A stretch of 64,000 nt of DNA, from contig NZ_CP107785.1 of assembly GCF_036345915.1 (NCBI RefSeq), positions 8,184,001 through 8,248,000 of the forward strand, written 5' to 3'. Both the position numbers and the translations under genes were made by a program. The stretch's first letter is position 1. Every line of letters begins with the position of its first letter. Shown one piece after another: positions 17,480-27,664 of this stretch. The notes under the pieces were generated by a model, which saw only the letters and a list, made by a program, of their open reading frames with translations, was not told where the DNA came from and ran no database searches. Source of the DNA: Nocardia sp. NBC_00565 (GTDB lineage Bacteria; Actinomycetota; Actinomycetes; Mycobacteriales; Mycobacteriaceae).

Positions 17480-18643
17480 GTGAGCCAACGGGAGTGGATC
17501 GAAAAGGACTTCTACAAGGAGCTGGGTGTCTCCTCCAGCGCCTCGCAGGACGAGATCAAGAAGGCATATCGCAAGCTCGCTCGTGACTTGCATCCGGATG
17601 CCAATCCCGGCGACACCAAGGCCGAGGAGCGGTTCAAGACCGTCAGCGAGGCGCATGCCGTGCTGTCGGATCCGGCCAAGCGCAAGGAATACGACGAGAC
17701 CCGAAAGCTGTTCGCCGGTGGCGGATACGGCCGTGGCGGCTTCACTCCCGGTGCGGGCGGCGGCTTCTCGCAGGATTTCAATATCGGTGACATCTTCGGC
17801 CAGGCGAATGCCGGCGACGGTGGCCTCGGTGACCTGCTGGGTGGGCTGTTCAATCGGGGCGGCACGCGGACCGCGAGCCGTCCCCGCCGCGGCGCGGATG
17901 TGGAGACCGAGACGACGCTCGGTTTCCGCGAGGCCGCGCAGGGCGTCACCGTTCCACTGCGAATGACCAGTCCGTCGCCGTGCACTACCTGTCACGGCAG
18001 CGGCGCCAAGCCGGGGACCAGTCCACGAGTCTGTCCCGTCTGCAATGGAAACGGCGTGATCAGCCGCAACCAGGGTGCGTTCGGCTTCAGCGAGCCGTGC
18101 GATGAGTGCCGGGGCACCGGCTCGATCATCGACGACCCGTGCGTCGACTGCCACGGCAGCGGCATCCAGAATCGGACGCGCACCATCACGGTGCGGATTC
18201 CCCCTGGTGTCAGCGACGGGCAGAAGATCCGGCTGGCCGGACAGGGCGAGGCCGGGCTGCGTGGTGCGCCCTCGGGTGACCTCTATGTGACCGTGCACGT
18301 CAGCCAGGACAAGGTCTTCGGCCGCAACGGCGACGACCTGACCCTGGTGCTGCCGGTCAGTTACAGTGAATTGGTGTTGGGCACAACGGTTTCCGTGCCC
18401 ACGCTGGAAGGGCGCGTCGGCGTGAAGGTGCCTGCGGGCACCGCGGACGGCCGCATCCTGCGGGTGCGCGGCCGTGGCGTGCCCAAGCGTGGTCCCGGTG
18501 GCGGCGCGGGCGATCTGCTCGTCACCGTCAAGGTCGCCGTGCCACAGAAGCTGGACGACAATGCCGCCGAGGCGCTCAAGCGCTATGCGGAGGCGGAGAA
18601 GACCAGTGGGTTCGATCCACGTGCGGGATGGGCGGGTGCGTGA
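17480..18643 (+). CDS. dnaJ: chaperone DnaJ (Hsp40, type I)
   Basis: Cochaperone that delivers substrates to DnaK and stimulates its ATPase. GTG 17480 follows GAGGAGG; 387 residues. The J domain carries HPD at residues 38-40. A Gly/Phe-rich linker ([17 protein letters not shown]) follows. Four CxxCxGxG zinc motifs begin at [24 protein letters not shown] and CVDCHGSG, so this is a full type I DnaJ. The C-terminal beta domains include [23 protein letters not shown]. It corresponds to the operon-encoded DnaJ1 of mycobacteria. Its TGA overlaps the ATG of hspR by one base. Confidence 0.97.
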   Translation: MSQREWIEKDFYKELGVSSSASQDEIKKAYRKLARDLHPDANPGDTKAEERFKTVSEAHAVLSDPAKRKEYDETRKLFAGGGYGRGGFTPGAGGGFSQDFNIGDIFGQANAGDGGLGDLLGGLFNRGGTRTASRPRRGADVETETTLGFREAAQGVTVPLRMTSPSPCTTCHGSGAKPGTSPRVCPVCNGNGVISRNQGAFGFSEPCDECRGTGSIIDDPCVDCHGSGIQNRTRTITVRIPPGVSDGQKIRLAGQGEAGLRGAPSGDLYVTVHVSQDKVFGRNGDDLTLVLPVSYSELVLGTTVSVPTLEGRVGVKVPAGTADGRILRVRGRGVPKRGPGGGAGDLLVTVKVAVPQKLDDNAAEALKRYAEAEKTSGFDPRAGWAGA

Positions 18644-19044
18644 TGTCCGATAATCCGAAGCAGGCATCCGGTGGGACCGCGCGGGCCGAGTTCTTCATGA
18701 TCTCGGTCGCGGCCCAGCTAGCGGGTATGCACGCGCAGACACTGCGCACATATGACCGCTTGGGACTGGTTACGCCGCAACGGACTTCGGGTGGCGGTAG
18801 GCGTTATTCGACACGGGACGTCGAGCTGCTGCGCGAGGTGCAGCGGCTATCCCAGGACGACGGCGTCAACCTGGCGGGCATCAAGCGCATCATCGAACTC
18901 ACCAACCAGGTCGAGGAACTGCAGCAGCGGGTCGCCGAAATGGCGGCCGAGCTGGAGCGGCTGCGCGCGGGGTACCGCCCCGATCTCACGCCGCCGCAAC
19001 GCAGTACCGCACTGGTGGTGTGGAAGCCGCGCAATCGGCGCTGA
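18643..19044 (+). CDS. hspR: heat-shock repressor HspR (MerR family)
   Basis: MerR-type repressor of the dnaK operon and clpB. ATG 18643 overlaps the dnaJ stop (TGATG), giving 133 residues. The winged helix reads ISVAAQLAGMHAQTLRTYDRLGLVTP and GGGRRYSTRDVELLREVQRL, followed by a coiled coil (NQVEELQQRVAEMAAELERLRAG) and the HspR-type C-terminal hydrophobic tail TALVVWKP. In Streptomyces and Mycobacterium HspR binds HAIR repeats with DnaK as corepressor. Three such repeats are present in this window, two before dnaK and one before clpB. Confidence 0.96.
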   Translation: MSDNPKQASGGTARAEFFMISVAAQLAGMHAQTLRTYDRLGLVTPQRTSGGGRRYSTRDVELLREVQRLSQDDGVNLAGIKRIIELTNQVEELQQRVAEMAAELERLRAGYRPDLTPPQRSTALVVWKPRNRR

Positions 19045-19062
19045 TAAGCGCCACGGCACAGC

Positions 19063-19107
19063 AAGGCTCCGGGATTCGGTTGCACAACCGAGCCCGGAGC
19101 CTTTGTC
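19063..19107 (+). terminator. rho-independent terminator of the dnaK operon
   Basis: AAGGCTCCGGG at 19063-19073 pairs perfectly with CCCGGAGCCTT at 19093-19103, and the intervening 19 bases contain a second small stem (CGGTTG and CAACCG). It is followed by TTGTCGT rather than a long U-tract. It lies 18 bp after the hspR stop. Confidence 0.85.
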
Positions 19108-19715
19108 GTATTCGGCTGATAAATGGCGGTGGCCGGGACCGTTGGGTCGAAACGCGGTGCCGGTTCGCGCTTGCGAATTAGTGCTGGCAGTGGGCGAGCA
19201 AACGCCCGATTCCGGTTTCGGTACCTGACAAGTGTTTTGGGGTCCCAGGGGACTCGGCGTGCGGTCGCCTAAGTTGCCGATGATGTGCCGATCTGCGAGG
19301 TTTGCTGTGGGCGCGGATCCAGCAAACTATGCGCGATTCGCCATGAGGATTCCATCGGTCGCCAGGTCGGTGGGTGCGCGAGGTTTGCTCGAGTCCGGTG
19401 GCCGGATGCGAGCGCGGGGTTGCCGTGGGATCGCTCCCACTGCCCGATTGGGATGAACCATGCAAAACGGGGTTGCGAAATCGCCAAGTATGTGACGGAT
19501 TTCACCGTCGTGTTCGTTCTTTCGGTTTGTTTTCAAGGCATTTCGTGGTGCGGATCCTCGTTTAAGGGGAATTACACACGTGATGTTTATTCGATTGATT
19601 CCGTTGCTGGCAAACCTCCCTTACACTCGTTCGCATCGGCTGCTGTCGAGTGACCCACAGCACCTCACGTGACAGCTCAGTTTGTGTTCAAGTGCGAAAT
19701 GGGGTTGTGACACAA
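19108..19715. other. non-coding region upstream of the first flavohemoglobin
   Basis: Six hundred bases with no convincing gene. From about 19480 the DNA becomes clearly more AT-rich than its surroundings (TTTCGGTTTGTTTTCAAGG, TGATGTTTATTCGATTG), as expected of a promoter. The octamer TCACGTGA is centred near 19671 and a related ACACGTGAT occurs near 19578. These may be regulatory sites for the globin gene, but no known motif is assigned. Confidence 0.45.
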
Positions 19716-20885
19716 ATGGATTCGCGGACTGTCGCTTTGATAAGAACGACGTTCAAGGCGGTTGCTGCGGAGGAGGGGGGTCCGGCAAAGCTGGCCAGTT
19801 CGTTCTACGCAATCCTGTTCACCGACTACCCCGCCGCCCGGGATTTCTTCCCCGCAGCGATGGATTCCCAGCGTGACCGATTGGTCAAGGCCATCTCCTA
19901 CGCGCTGGATCGGCTCGAGGAGCCGAACAAGTTATTGCCCTTCCTCGCCCAACTCGGGCGCGACCATCGCAAGTACGGTGTGCAGCCCGCGCATTACACC
20001 GCCGTAGCCACCTCGTTGAAGACCGCGATGCGAATCTTCGCGGGCACCGAGATGTGGACCGATGAGGTGGACCGCGCCTGGGACGAGGGCCTCAAGATCA
20101 TCGGCGACACCATGATCGGTGCGGCCCAGCAGGAATCCGCACCATCGGTGTGGACCGGGACCGTGGTCGAGCGCCACGATCTACTGCGCAATCTCGCCGT
20201 CGTCCGGCTGCAATTGGATCAGCCCATGCAGTACGCCGCAGGGCAGTACATCAGCGTGCAGATCCCGTCCCGGCCGCGCATGTGGCGCTATCTGTCCCCC
20301 GCGGTGCCAGCGAATGCGAACGGGGAGGTGGAATTCCACATCCGCGGCGTACTCGGCGGCTGGGTCAGCCCGGCCATCCTCAGCAATACCGTTGTCGGTG
20401 ATCAGTGGTTACTCGGTTCGCCACTGGGCGGACTCGGCGTACCGCGCAATGTGAAACGGAAGATGTTGATGGTCGGCTGCGGTACCGGCATCGCACCCCT
20501 GCGCGCCCAGCTCATGGCGATGGCACAACGGCGCGTCAATCCGCGGGTGCAGCTGTTCGTCGGCGGCCACCATCCCTGTGATCTCTACGATCTGGAGATC
20601 CTGAGCCACCTGGCCACCGCCAATAAGTGGCTCACCATCACCCCGGTCACCGAGAGCGACGAAAACCCTTGGTGGTACCTCGATTCCGATGAACCCCAAC
20701 CCGCCTGGCCCGGCCTGGAGGCCCGGATTACCGGTCAGATCGGCAAGGTCGTCGCGAGCTACGGCTCCTGGTCGGACCGGGATGTGCAGATCGTCGGCTC
20801 GCCCTCGATGGTGCAGACCACCAAGTTCCGTCTGATGGCCGCAGGAACCCAAACCAAGAACATCAGACACGACCCACTGTTCTGA
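19716..20885 (+). CDS. flavohemoglobin-type globin-reductase, paralogue 1
   Basis: Three-domain protein of 389 residues: globin (1 to about 135), FAD-binding ferredoxin-reductase barrel (about 145-245) and NAD(P)-binding domain. Globin landmarks are Tyr31 (B10), Gln52 (E7) and proximal His84 (in GRDHRKYG). The flavin motif is RYLS (191-194) instead of the RxYS of classic Hmp, and the nucleotide loop is GCGTGIAP (254-261). Classic flavohemoglobins detoxify NO; the mycobacterial homologue next to clpB (recalled as Rv0385) is a type II member with reported D-lactate-linked redox activity, so NO dioxygenation should not be assumed. ATG 19716 is chosen; GTG 19707 is possible. Two related genes lie opposite. 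Confidence 0.85.
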   Translation: MDSRTVALIRTTFKAVAAEEGGPAKLASSFYAILFTDYPAARDFFPAAMDSQRDRLVKAISYALDRLEEPNKLLPFLAQLGRDHRKYGVQPAHYTAVATSLKTAMRIFAGTEMWTDEVDRAWDEGLKIIGDTMIGAAQQESAPSVWTGTVVERHDLLRNLAVVRLQLDQPMQYAAGQYISVQIPSRPRMWRYLSPAVPANANGEVEFHIRGVLGGWVSPAILSNTVVGDQWLLGSPLGGLGVPRNVKRKMLMVGCGTGIAPLRAQLMAMAQRRVNPRVQLFVGGHHPCDLYDLEILSHLATANKWLTITPVTESDENPWWYLDSDEPQPAWPGLEARITGQIGKVVASYGSWSDRDVQIVGSPSMVQTTKFRLMAAGTQTKNIRHDPLF

Positions 20886-21075
20886 GCTGTGTTTTCGGCC
20901 GCGCGGGCGCGGCGTGTTCGCGGCCCCCGGATGTCTCGCGTCCGACCCTTTCGAGCGACCTGCAAGCAGTCGCAAGCGGTGCCGTCGAGACTCGCGCCTG
21001 CGGCGCATGCGCTTCGACGACTCGGACGCGAGACGGGCCGCGAACGGGTCGCTCGTAAGACTCGCTCCGTTGTGG
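20885..21075 (+). repeat. dispersed structured repeat, copy A
   Basis: Element in the convergent gap between the first flavohemoglobin and the reductase gene. Order: a CTGTG lead, 5' hairpin GCCGCG-N4-CGCGGC (20898-20913), then the outer stem arm GTTCGCGGCCC (20916-20926) pairing with 21035-21045. The inner arm TCTCGCGTCCGA (20934-20945) pairs with 21022-21033. Inside is the hairpin GCGCC-TGC-GGCGC (20994-21006). A tail CGCTCGTAAGACTCGCTCCG follows once. A 36-bp insert relative to copies B and C begins at about 20946. It is nearly identical to copy D. Confidence 0.9.
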
Positions 21076-21087
21076 TCGGTTTGTCTA

Positions 21088-21864
21088 TCAGAGTCCTTCG
21101 AATTGTATTGCAGCAGCTGGAGTTCCGGTCTCCACGAGACGGTCCAGGGTTACCCGGACCATATTGGGGGAGCCGCAGACCAGGACCTGGTGGTTGTCGA
21201 ACGCGCCGTGTGAACCGACCACGTCCGCGACCGTGCCGAAGAGCATGTCGTCCAGTGGGAATCCGATACCGACGCGCGCCTGCTCATACCATTCGTCGAC
21301 CCAGCCCGGATCCTCCGGGCTCTCGACCACGGGAATCACCGTGAGCCAGGGCAAGTCGTTCGCCAGCAGGAAGAGCATATCGTCGGCGTACAGGTCCCGC
21401 GGGGAGCGGCCGCCGACGAATAGGTAAGTGGGCGGCGGATCTTCGTGTCTGGCCAGCTCGAGGATCTGGGCGCGCATCGGCGCCAGACCGGTGCCGCCCG
21501 CGATCAGCACCACCTCGTCGCCGTACGGATCGATGGCGAAGGTGCCCAGGGGAGCACCGATCTGCCATTCGTCGCCGGTCTTGGTGTCGGCGACGATGCT
21601 GCCGCTGCACCAGCCGCCGGGCACCGTGCGCACATGGAACTCCAGCTTGCCGTCCAGCGAGGGCGGCAGCGCCGGGGAGAGCCGCCGACGCATGCCGGGA
21701 TGCTGCGGCACCCGGACCTCGACGGATTGACCGGCCAGGAACGGGATGTATTCGCCGATCAAGCGGATTACCGCGACATCGTGGCGTAGTCGGTGGTGAC
21801 CGACCACGGTCGCCTTCCATTCGGGCGCGGCACCATTGCCGAGCCCGCTCGGATCTATCGTCAT
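21088..21864 (-). CDS. flavohemoglobin-like FAD/NAD(P) reductase without globin domain
   Basis: A 258-residue protein equivalent to the reductase half of the neighbouring flavohemoglobins. It has a FAD barrel with RRLSPALPPSLDGKLEFHVR (flavin motif RRLS) and GGWCSGSIV, then a nucleotide loop AGGTGLAPMRAQ and a terminal LVCGSPNMVRVTLDRL. No heme domain or 2Fe-2S cysteines are present. It starts 10 bp after the end of the second flavohemoglobin on the same strand, so the two are probably co-transcribed. It could supply electrons to another globin or act alone as a diaphorase. It probably arose by duplication and loss of the globin half. Confidence 0.85.
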   Translation of the reverse strand: MTIDPSGLGNGAAPEWKATVVGHHRLRHDVAVIRLIGEYIPFLAGQSVEVRVPQHPGMRRRLSPALPPSLDGKLEFHVRTVPGGWCSGSIVADTKTGDEWQIGAPLGTFAIDPYGDEVVLIAGGTGLAPMRAQILELARHEDPPPTYLFVGGRSPRDLYADDMLFLLANDLPWLTVIPVVESPEDPGWVDEWYEQARVGIGFPLDDMLFGTVADVVGSHGAFDNHQVLVCGSPNMVRVTLDRLVETGTPAAAIQFEGL

Positions 21865-21874
21865 TCTGCTTCTC

Positions 21875-23032
21875 TCACACGGGATCTGAGCTGATGGCCG
21901 ACTCCGGGGTGCCGACGGCCATGAGTGCGCGGCGGGTGTCGGCGATCATGCGTGCCGACCCGGCGATCTGGATCTGCCGGTCGGCCCAGGAGCCGAAGCT
22001 GGCGACCACCGCGCCGAGATTGCCGATCAGGCGGCGGTGCATGCCGTACGGCTCGTCCTGCAGCGGATGCGGATACCACCACGGGTTGGTCTTCTGTTCG
22101 CAGACCGGGACCACGGTGAGCCACGGATTGCTTTGCGAGAGCTGCCACATGTTCTCGACGTCGTACAGATCGCAGGGATAGCGCCCGCCGATGAAGAAGT
22201 GTACGCGCGGGTTGATACCGCGCTGACCCATCTCGATCAGCTGGGCGCGCAGTGGGGCGATGCCGGTGCCCGCGCCGATGAGCAGCACGTCGCGGCCGCT
22301 GTCGCGGTCGACGTGCAGCCCGCCCAGCGGACCCGCGACCATCCACCGGTCGCCGACCCTGGTCTCGTTGACGATGGCCGGACTCACCCAGCCGCCGCGG
22401 ATCTTGCGGATGTGGAATTCGATTTCGCCATAGGGATTCGCCGGAATCGCGGGCGAGAGGTAGCGCCACATCTTCGGGCGCTGCGGTACGGATATCGGCA
22501 CATACTGACCGGCCTGATACGGAATCGGGCCGTCGGACTGCAGCCGCACGATGGCCAGATCCTCGAGCACCCGGCGATGGCCGACCACGGTCGCCTCCCA
22601 ATACGGCTGCGACTTGTCGGAGTTCGCGCCGATGGCCATGGACGCCGAGATCAGGATGGTGATATCGCGCCAGCCCTCCTCGAGCGCGCGGTTCCACATC
22701 GGACCGTTGAAGACCCGGAACGCGGCGAGCAACGCCCGCCCCGCGATATCGTAATGCGCGGCGATGACACCGTACTTGCGGTGATCCCGCGCCAACTGTT
22801 CCAGGAATTTCTGTGCCCGTCCCCAGTCCTCGAGGTTGTCGAGCACGAAATGGATGGCGGTCACCAGGCGCTTCGCCTGCATCTCCATCGCGGGCGGGAA
22901 CAACTCCCGCAGCTGAGGCTTCTCCGCGAACAGATGACCATAAAACGCACTGATCAACCGCTCGGGTCCATGTGGCGACTCGATCACCGAACGAAAGTTG
23001 GCGCGGACCAGCGCTGCCGAACGCGCATCCAC
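21875..23032 (-). CDS. flavohemoglobin-type globin-reductase, paralogue 2
   Basis: A 385-residue paralogue of the protein at 19716-20885, from GTG 23032 with AGGAAG nine bases upstream. Tyr31, Gln52 and His84 (RDHRKYG) occupy the same globin positions. The FAD motif is again RYLS, within KMWRYLSPAIPANPYGEIEFHIR, and the NAD(P) loop is GAGTGIAPLRAQL. The two full-length proteins share long blocks (GGWVSPAI, NPWWY, WADRQIQIAGS versus WSDRDVQIVGS), so they come from an old duplication. It heads a probable two-gene operon with the reductase-only gene. Heme-based redox or NO/O2 chemistry in the cytosol is expected; the substrate is not known. Confidence 0.85.
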   Translation of the reverse strand: MDARSAALVRANFRSVIESPHGPERLISAFYGHLFAEKPQLRELFPPAMEMQAKRLVTAIHFVLDNLEDWGRAQKFLEQLARDHRKYGVIAAHYDIAGRALLAAFRVFNGPMWNRALEEGWRDITILISASMAIGANSDKSQPYWEATVVGHRRVLEDLAIVRLQSDGPIPYQAGQYVPISVPQRPKMWRYLSPAIPANPYGEIEFHIRKIRGGWVSPAIVNETRVGDRWMVAGPLGGLHVDRDSGRDVLLIGAGTGIAPLRAQLIEMGQRGINPRVHFFIGGRYPCDLYDVENMWQLSQSNPWLTVVPVCEQKTNPWWYPHPLQDEPYGMHRRLIGNLGAVVASFGSWADRQIQIAGSARMIADTRRALMAVGTPESAISSDPV

Positions 23033-23242
23033 GACGTGGAGCTTCCTTTCCCTCTACCTACTGCCCAGGGAGACATGTCCGTAACCGGCGGTTCTCCGCT
23101 GTCAAGTATCCCTGAAAATCCCGTGGTCGTGTGGGTATGACCGATCACGCCCGCGCCAACGGTAATCCGTGGGCAAATCGGGGGTGCCTTGGGCCTGGCG
23201 TGGGAGGATATGTGAGGTCCGGGGCGGCCGGTTATCGCCGGG

Positions 23243-23481
23243 TCAACTCGCGAGGTTCGCGCGGACGGCGGGGGCGACCAATTCGGCATAGCGGTGCACC
23301 TGTTCTACCGGATCACCCTCGGTCGGCCAGAAGATGAAGGCGTCGACGCGCTGGTCGCGGTGCAGTGCGGACAGATCGTCCACCCAGCGCTTTCGGCGTA
23401 GGTCGTCAGCTCGGTCAATTGCTGATAGTCATCGGCCGCCGGAAGCAGGAAGAGGCCGAATTCCACAGGGCGGGTGCTCAT
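23243..23481 (-). pseudogene. internally deleted LLM-class flavin-dependent oxidoreductase
   Basis: From ATG 23481 the frame reads MSTRPVEFGLFLLPAADDYQ and continues QLTELTTYAE, the N-terminus of a luciferase-like monooxygenase. In another frame, ending at the TGA at 23243-23245, it reads HRDQRVDAFIFWPTEGDPVE and then QVHRYAELVAPAVR, the typical C-terminus of the same family. About 250 central residues are missing and the two ends are out of frame. A single large deletion in one ancestral gene explains both pieces. It is not functional. The 210 bp to its right hold no gene. Confidence 0.8.
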
Positions 23482-23496
23482 TAGCTCTCCACGAGC

Positions 23497-24432
23497 TCAG
23501 ATGGAGAGCACGGTCTTGCCGCGCGCGCCCGACGCGCCGATGACGGAGGCGGCTGCGGCCAGCGGGATGGTCGCGTCGATCGGCACGACCACGTCGCCCG
23601 CCGCGACGCGATCGAGCAGGCGGGTCAATTCGGGTGCGCGGCCGCTGGATTCGATATTGCCGCCCTTGATGCTACGGTCGCACAGGGCGTCCTGGTCGGC
23701 GGCCCAGATGGTGGAGTAAACGGTGCCGCCGTCGCGCACGACAGCGGTCAGCTCCGCCAGTGCTTCGGGCGGACTCACCAGATCGAAGAGCGCATCGACC
23801 CCGTTCGGATATGCGGCGGCGACCTGTGCCGCGACCGGTCCCTGGGTGTAGTCGATGGTCGCGGCCGCACCGAGTCGGGTCATCTGGTCGGCGTCCGCGC
23901 CGCGCGCCGTCGCGATGACGTGTGCGCCCGCCATATTCGCCAGCTGCACCAGGAAGGAACCGACTCCGCCGGTGGCACCGACGATCAACACCGTCTGATC
24001 CGGTTCGATCTTGCTGGCGTCCACGATGTCCTGAGCGGTGACCCCGGCGGTCGGCAGTGCCGCGGCCGCGATGGTCGGCACGCCGTCCGGGATGCGCACC
24101 AGCGTGGCGTCCTCGGGCAGCACCGCGTATTCGGCGAAACTGCCGTGGCCGACCGGCGGGTTCAGGAATTTGCCGACGACGCGGTCGCCGACGGCGAATT
24201 TGTTGACGCCGGGTCCGACCGAGGACACCGTGCCCGCGCCGTCGACGCCGAGGATCATCGGAAAATCGTGTGGCAGTTTGCCATCCAGAATGCCGGTGGC
24301 CATCCGCTGGTCGAAGGGGTTGACCCCGGCCGCCTCCAACTGGACCCGGACCGCGCCCACACCGGGTTCGGGTACCGGCATATCGGCCAATTCGGGTGTC
24401 GCTGCGAAGCTTCGTACCACGATCGCGCGCAT
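23497..24432 (-). CDS. NADP-dependent quinone oxidoreductase-like (zinc-less MDR family)
   Basis: A 311-residue medium-chain reductase, from ATG 24432 with AGGAG about six bases upstream. The N-terminal GroES-like domain includes VQLEAAGVNPFDQRMATG, DFPMILGVDGAGTVSSVG and FAVGDRVVGKF; the usual zinc-binding Cys/His/Glu set is absent. The Rossmann domain has LIVGATGGVGSFLVQLANMAGAHVIATARG, the AxxGxxG motif of the QOR branch. Such enzymes reduce quinones or alpha,beta-unsaturated carbonyls with NADPH. It is divergent from clpB. No specific substrate can be assigned. Confidence 0.88.
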   Translation of the reverse strand: MRAIVVRSFAATPELADMPVPEPGVGAVRVQLEAAGVNPFDQRMATGILDGKLPHDFPMILGVDGAGTVSSVGPGVNKFAVGDRVVGKFLNPPVGHGSFAEYAVLPEDATLVRIPDGVPTIAAAALPTAGVTAQDIVDASKIEPDQTVLIVGATGGVGSFLVQLANMAGAHVIATARGADADQMTRLGAAATIDYTQGPVAAQVAAAYPNGVDALFDLVSPPEALAELTAVVRDGGTVYSTIWAADQDALCDRSIKGGNIESSGRAPELTRLLDRVAAGDVVVPIDATIPLAAAASVIGASGARGKTVLSI

Positions 24433-24622
24433 ACATCGCTCCTTGATTCGGGCTGAATTGTGATGCATCAACCAACGGCCAAGGCCATCGTAGGCACCTC
24501 CATGCCGCAGACCCGGTGATTGATGCCATTCGGCAGTGTCGCGGCGTAGCGTTCAGCACGAGTCTGTTCGGGTGTCGGTCGAGTCGATCGTTCTCGGAGC
24601 CGTCCGTTCGAAGTAATTCAAA

Positions 24623-24643
24623 GTTGAGTGGAACAGACTCAAC
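24623..24643. promoter_or_regulatory. HAIR operator of clpB
   Basis: GTTGAGT-N7-ACTCAAC is a perfect 7-bp inverted repeat with a 7-bp centre and differs from the HAIR consensus only at the outermost base of each arm. It ends 49 bp before the clpB start. This is the best HspR site in the window and links clpB to the hspR gene at 18.6 kb. Confidence 0.9.
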
Positions 24644-24692
24644 CTTTCCGACGTTGGATGGTGCAGAGCATCGACTAGTAGGAAGGTGACTT

Positions 24693-27251
<2,559 letters not shown>

Positions 27252-27260
27252 CCGGCAAAC

Positions 27261-27304
27261 ATGTGCGGCCCGGTTCGCGATCGATCGTGAGCCGGGCCAC
27301 ACAT
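27261..27304 (+). terminator. stem-loop terminator of clpB
   Basis: ATGTG-C-GGCCCGG at 27261-27273 pairs with CCGGGCC-A-CACAT at 27292-27304, a 12-bp stem with one mismatch. The loop is itself self-complementary (GATCGATC). It begins 9 bp after the clpB stop. No U-tract follows. Confidence 0.75.
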
Positions 27305-27352
27305 GACCACCACGGAGCATTCATCCAGTTGCGAGGTGGGGTCCCCGCTCGA

Positions 27353-27645
27353 TCGACCACAACGCAGCAAGTCTTACGAGCGATCGTTCGCGCATTCGCA
27401 ACCCACAACGGAGCGAGCCCTACGAGCGACTGTTCGCGCATTCGCAACCCACAACGGAGCGAGCCCTACGAGCGACTGTTCGCGCATTCGCAACCACCAC
27501 GGAGCGAGTCTTACGAGCGACCGTTCGCGGCCCGTCTCGCGTCCGAGTCGTCGAAGCGCATGCGACGCAGTCGCGAGTCTCGACGGCTCGGACGCGAGAC
27601 ATCGGGGGCCGCGAACACGCCGCGCCGCAGGCGCGGCAAAGTGTC
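27353..27645 (-). repeat. dispersed structured repeat, copy B (inverted orientation)
   Basis: Same element as copy A, on the opposite strand, between clpB and the next gene. The 5' hairpin (here at the right end) is GCCGCGCC-GCA-GGCGCGGC on the plus strand, 27619-27637. The 20-bp stem arms lie at 27535-27554 and 27580-27599 and pair with a single G-T wobble. The inner hairpin is the GCGAC/GTCGC form. The tail is present four times with a period of 46 bp between about 27355 and 27530 (core ACGAGCGA-N-TGTTCGCG), the longest tail array of the family. Confidence 0.9.
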
Positions 27646-27664
27646 ACAGCCTACCCTGGAAGCC

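Noticed and set aside
20889..21344. Open frames inside repeat copies A to D (for example Arg-rich frames at 50057-50665 and 37548-38159)
   Set aside because: They arise from the palindromic GC-rich element; the reading is not conserved between copies, and insert lengths differ without regard to frame.
27353..27645. CRISPR array at the regular 46-bp repeats of copy B
   Set aside because: Units are repeated in full with no unique spacers, no cas genes are nearby, and the same unit occurs beside hairpins in the other copies.
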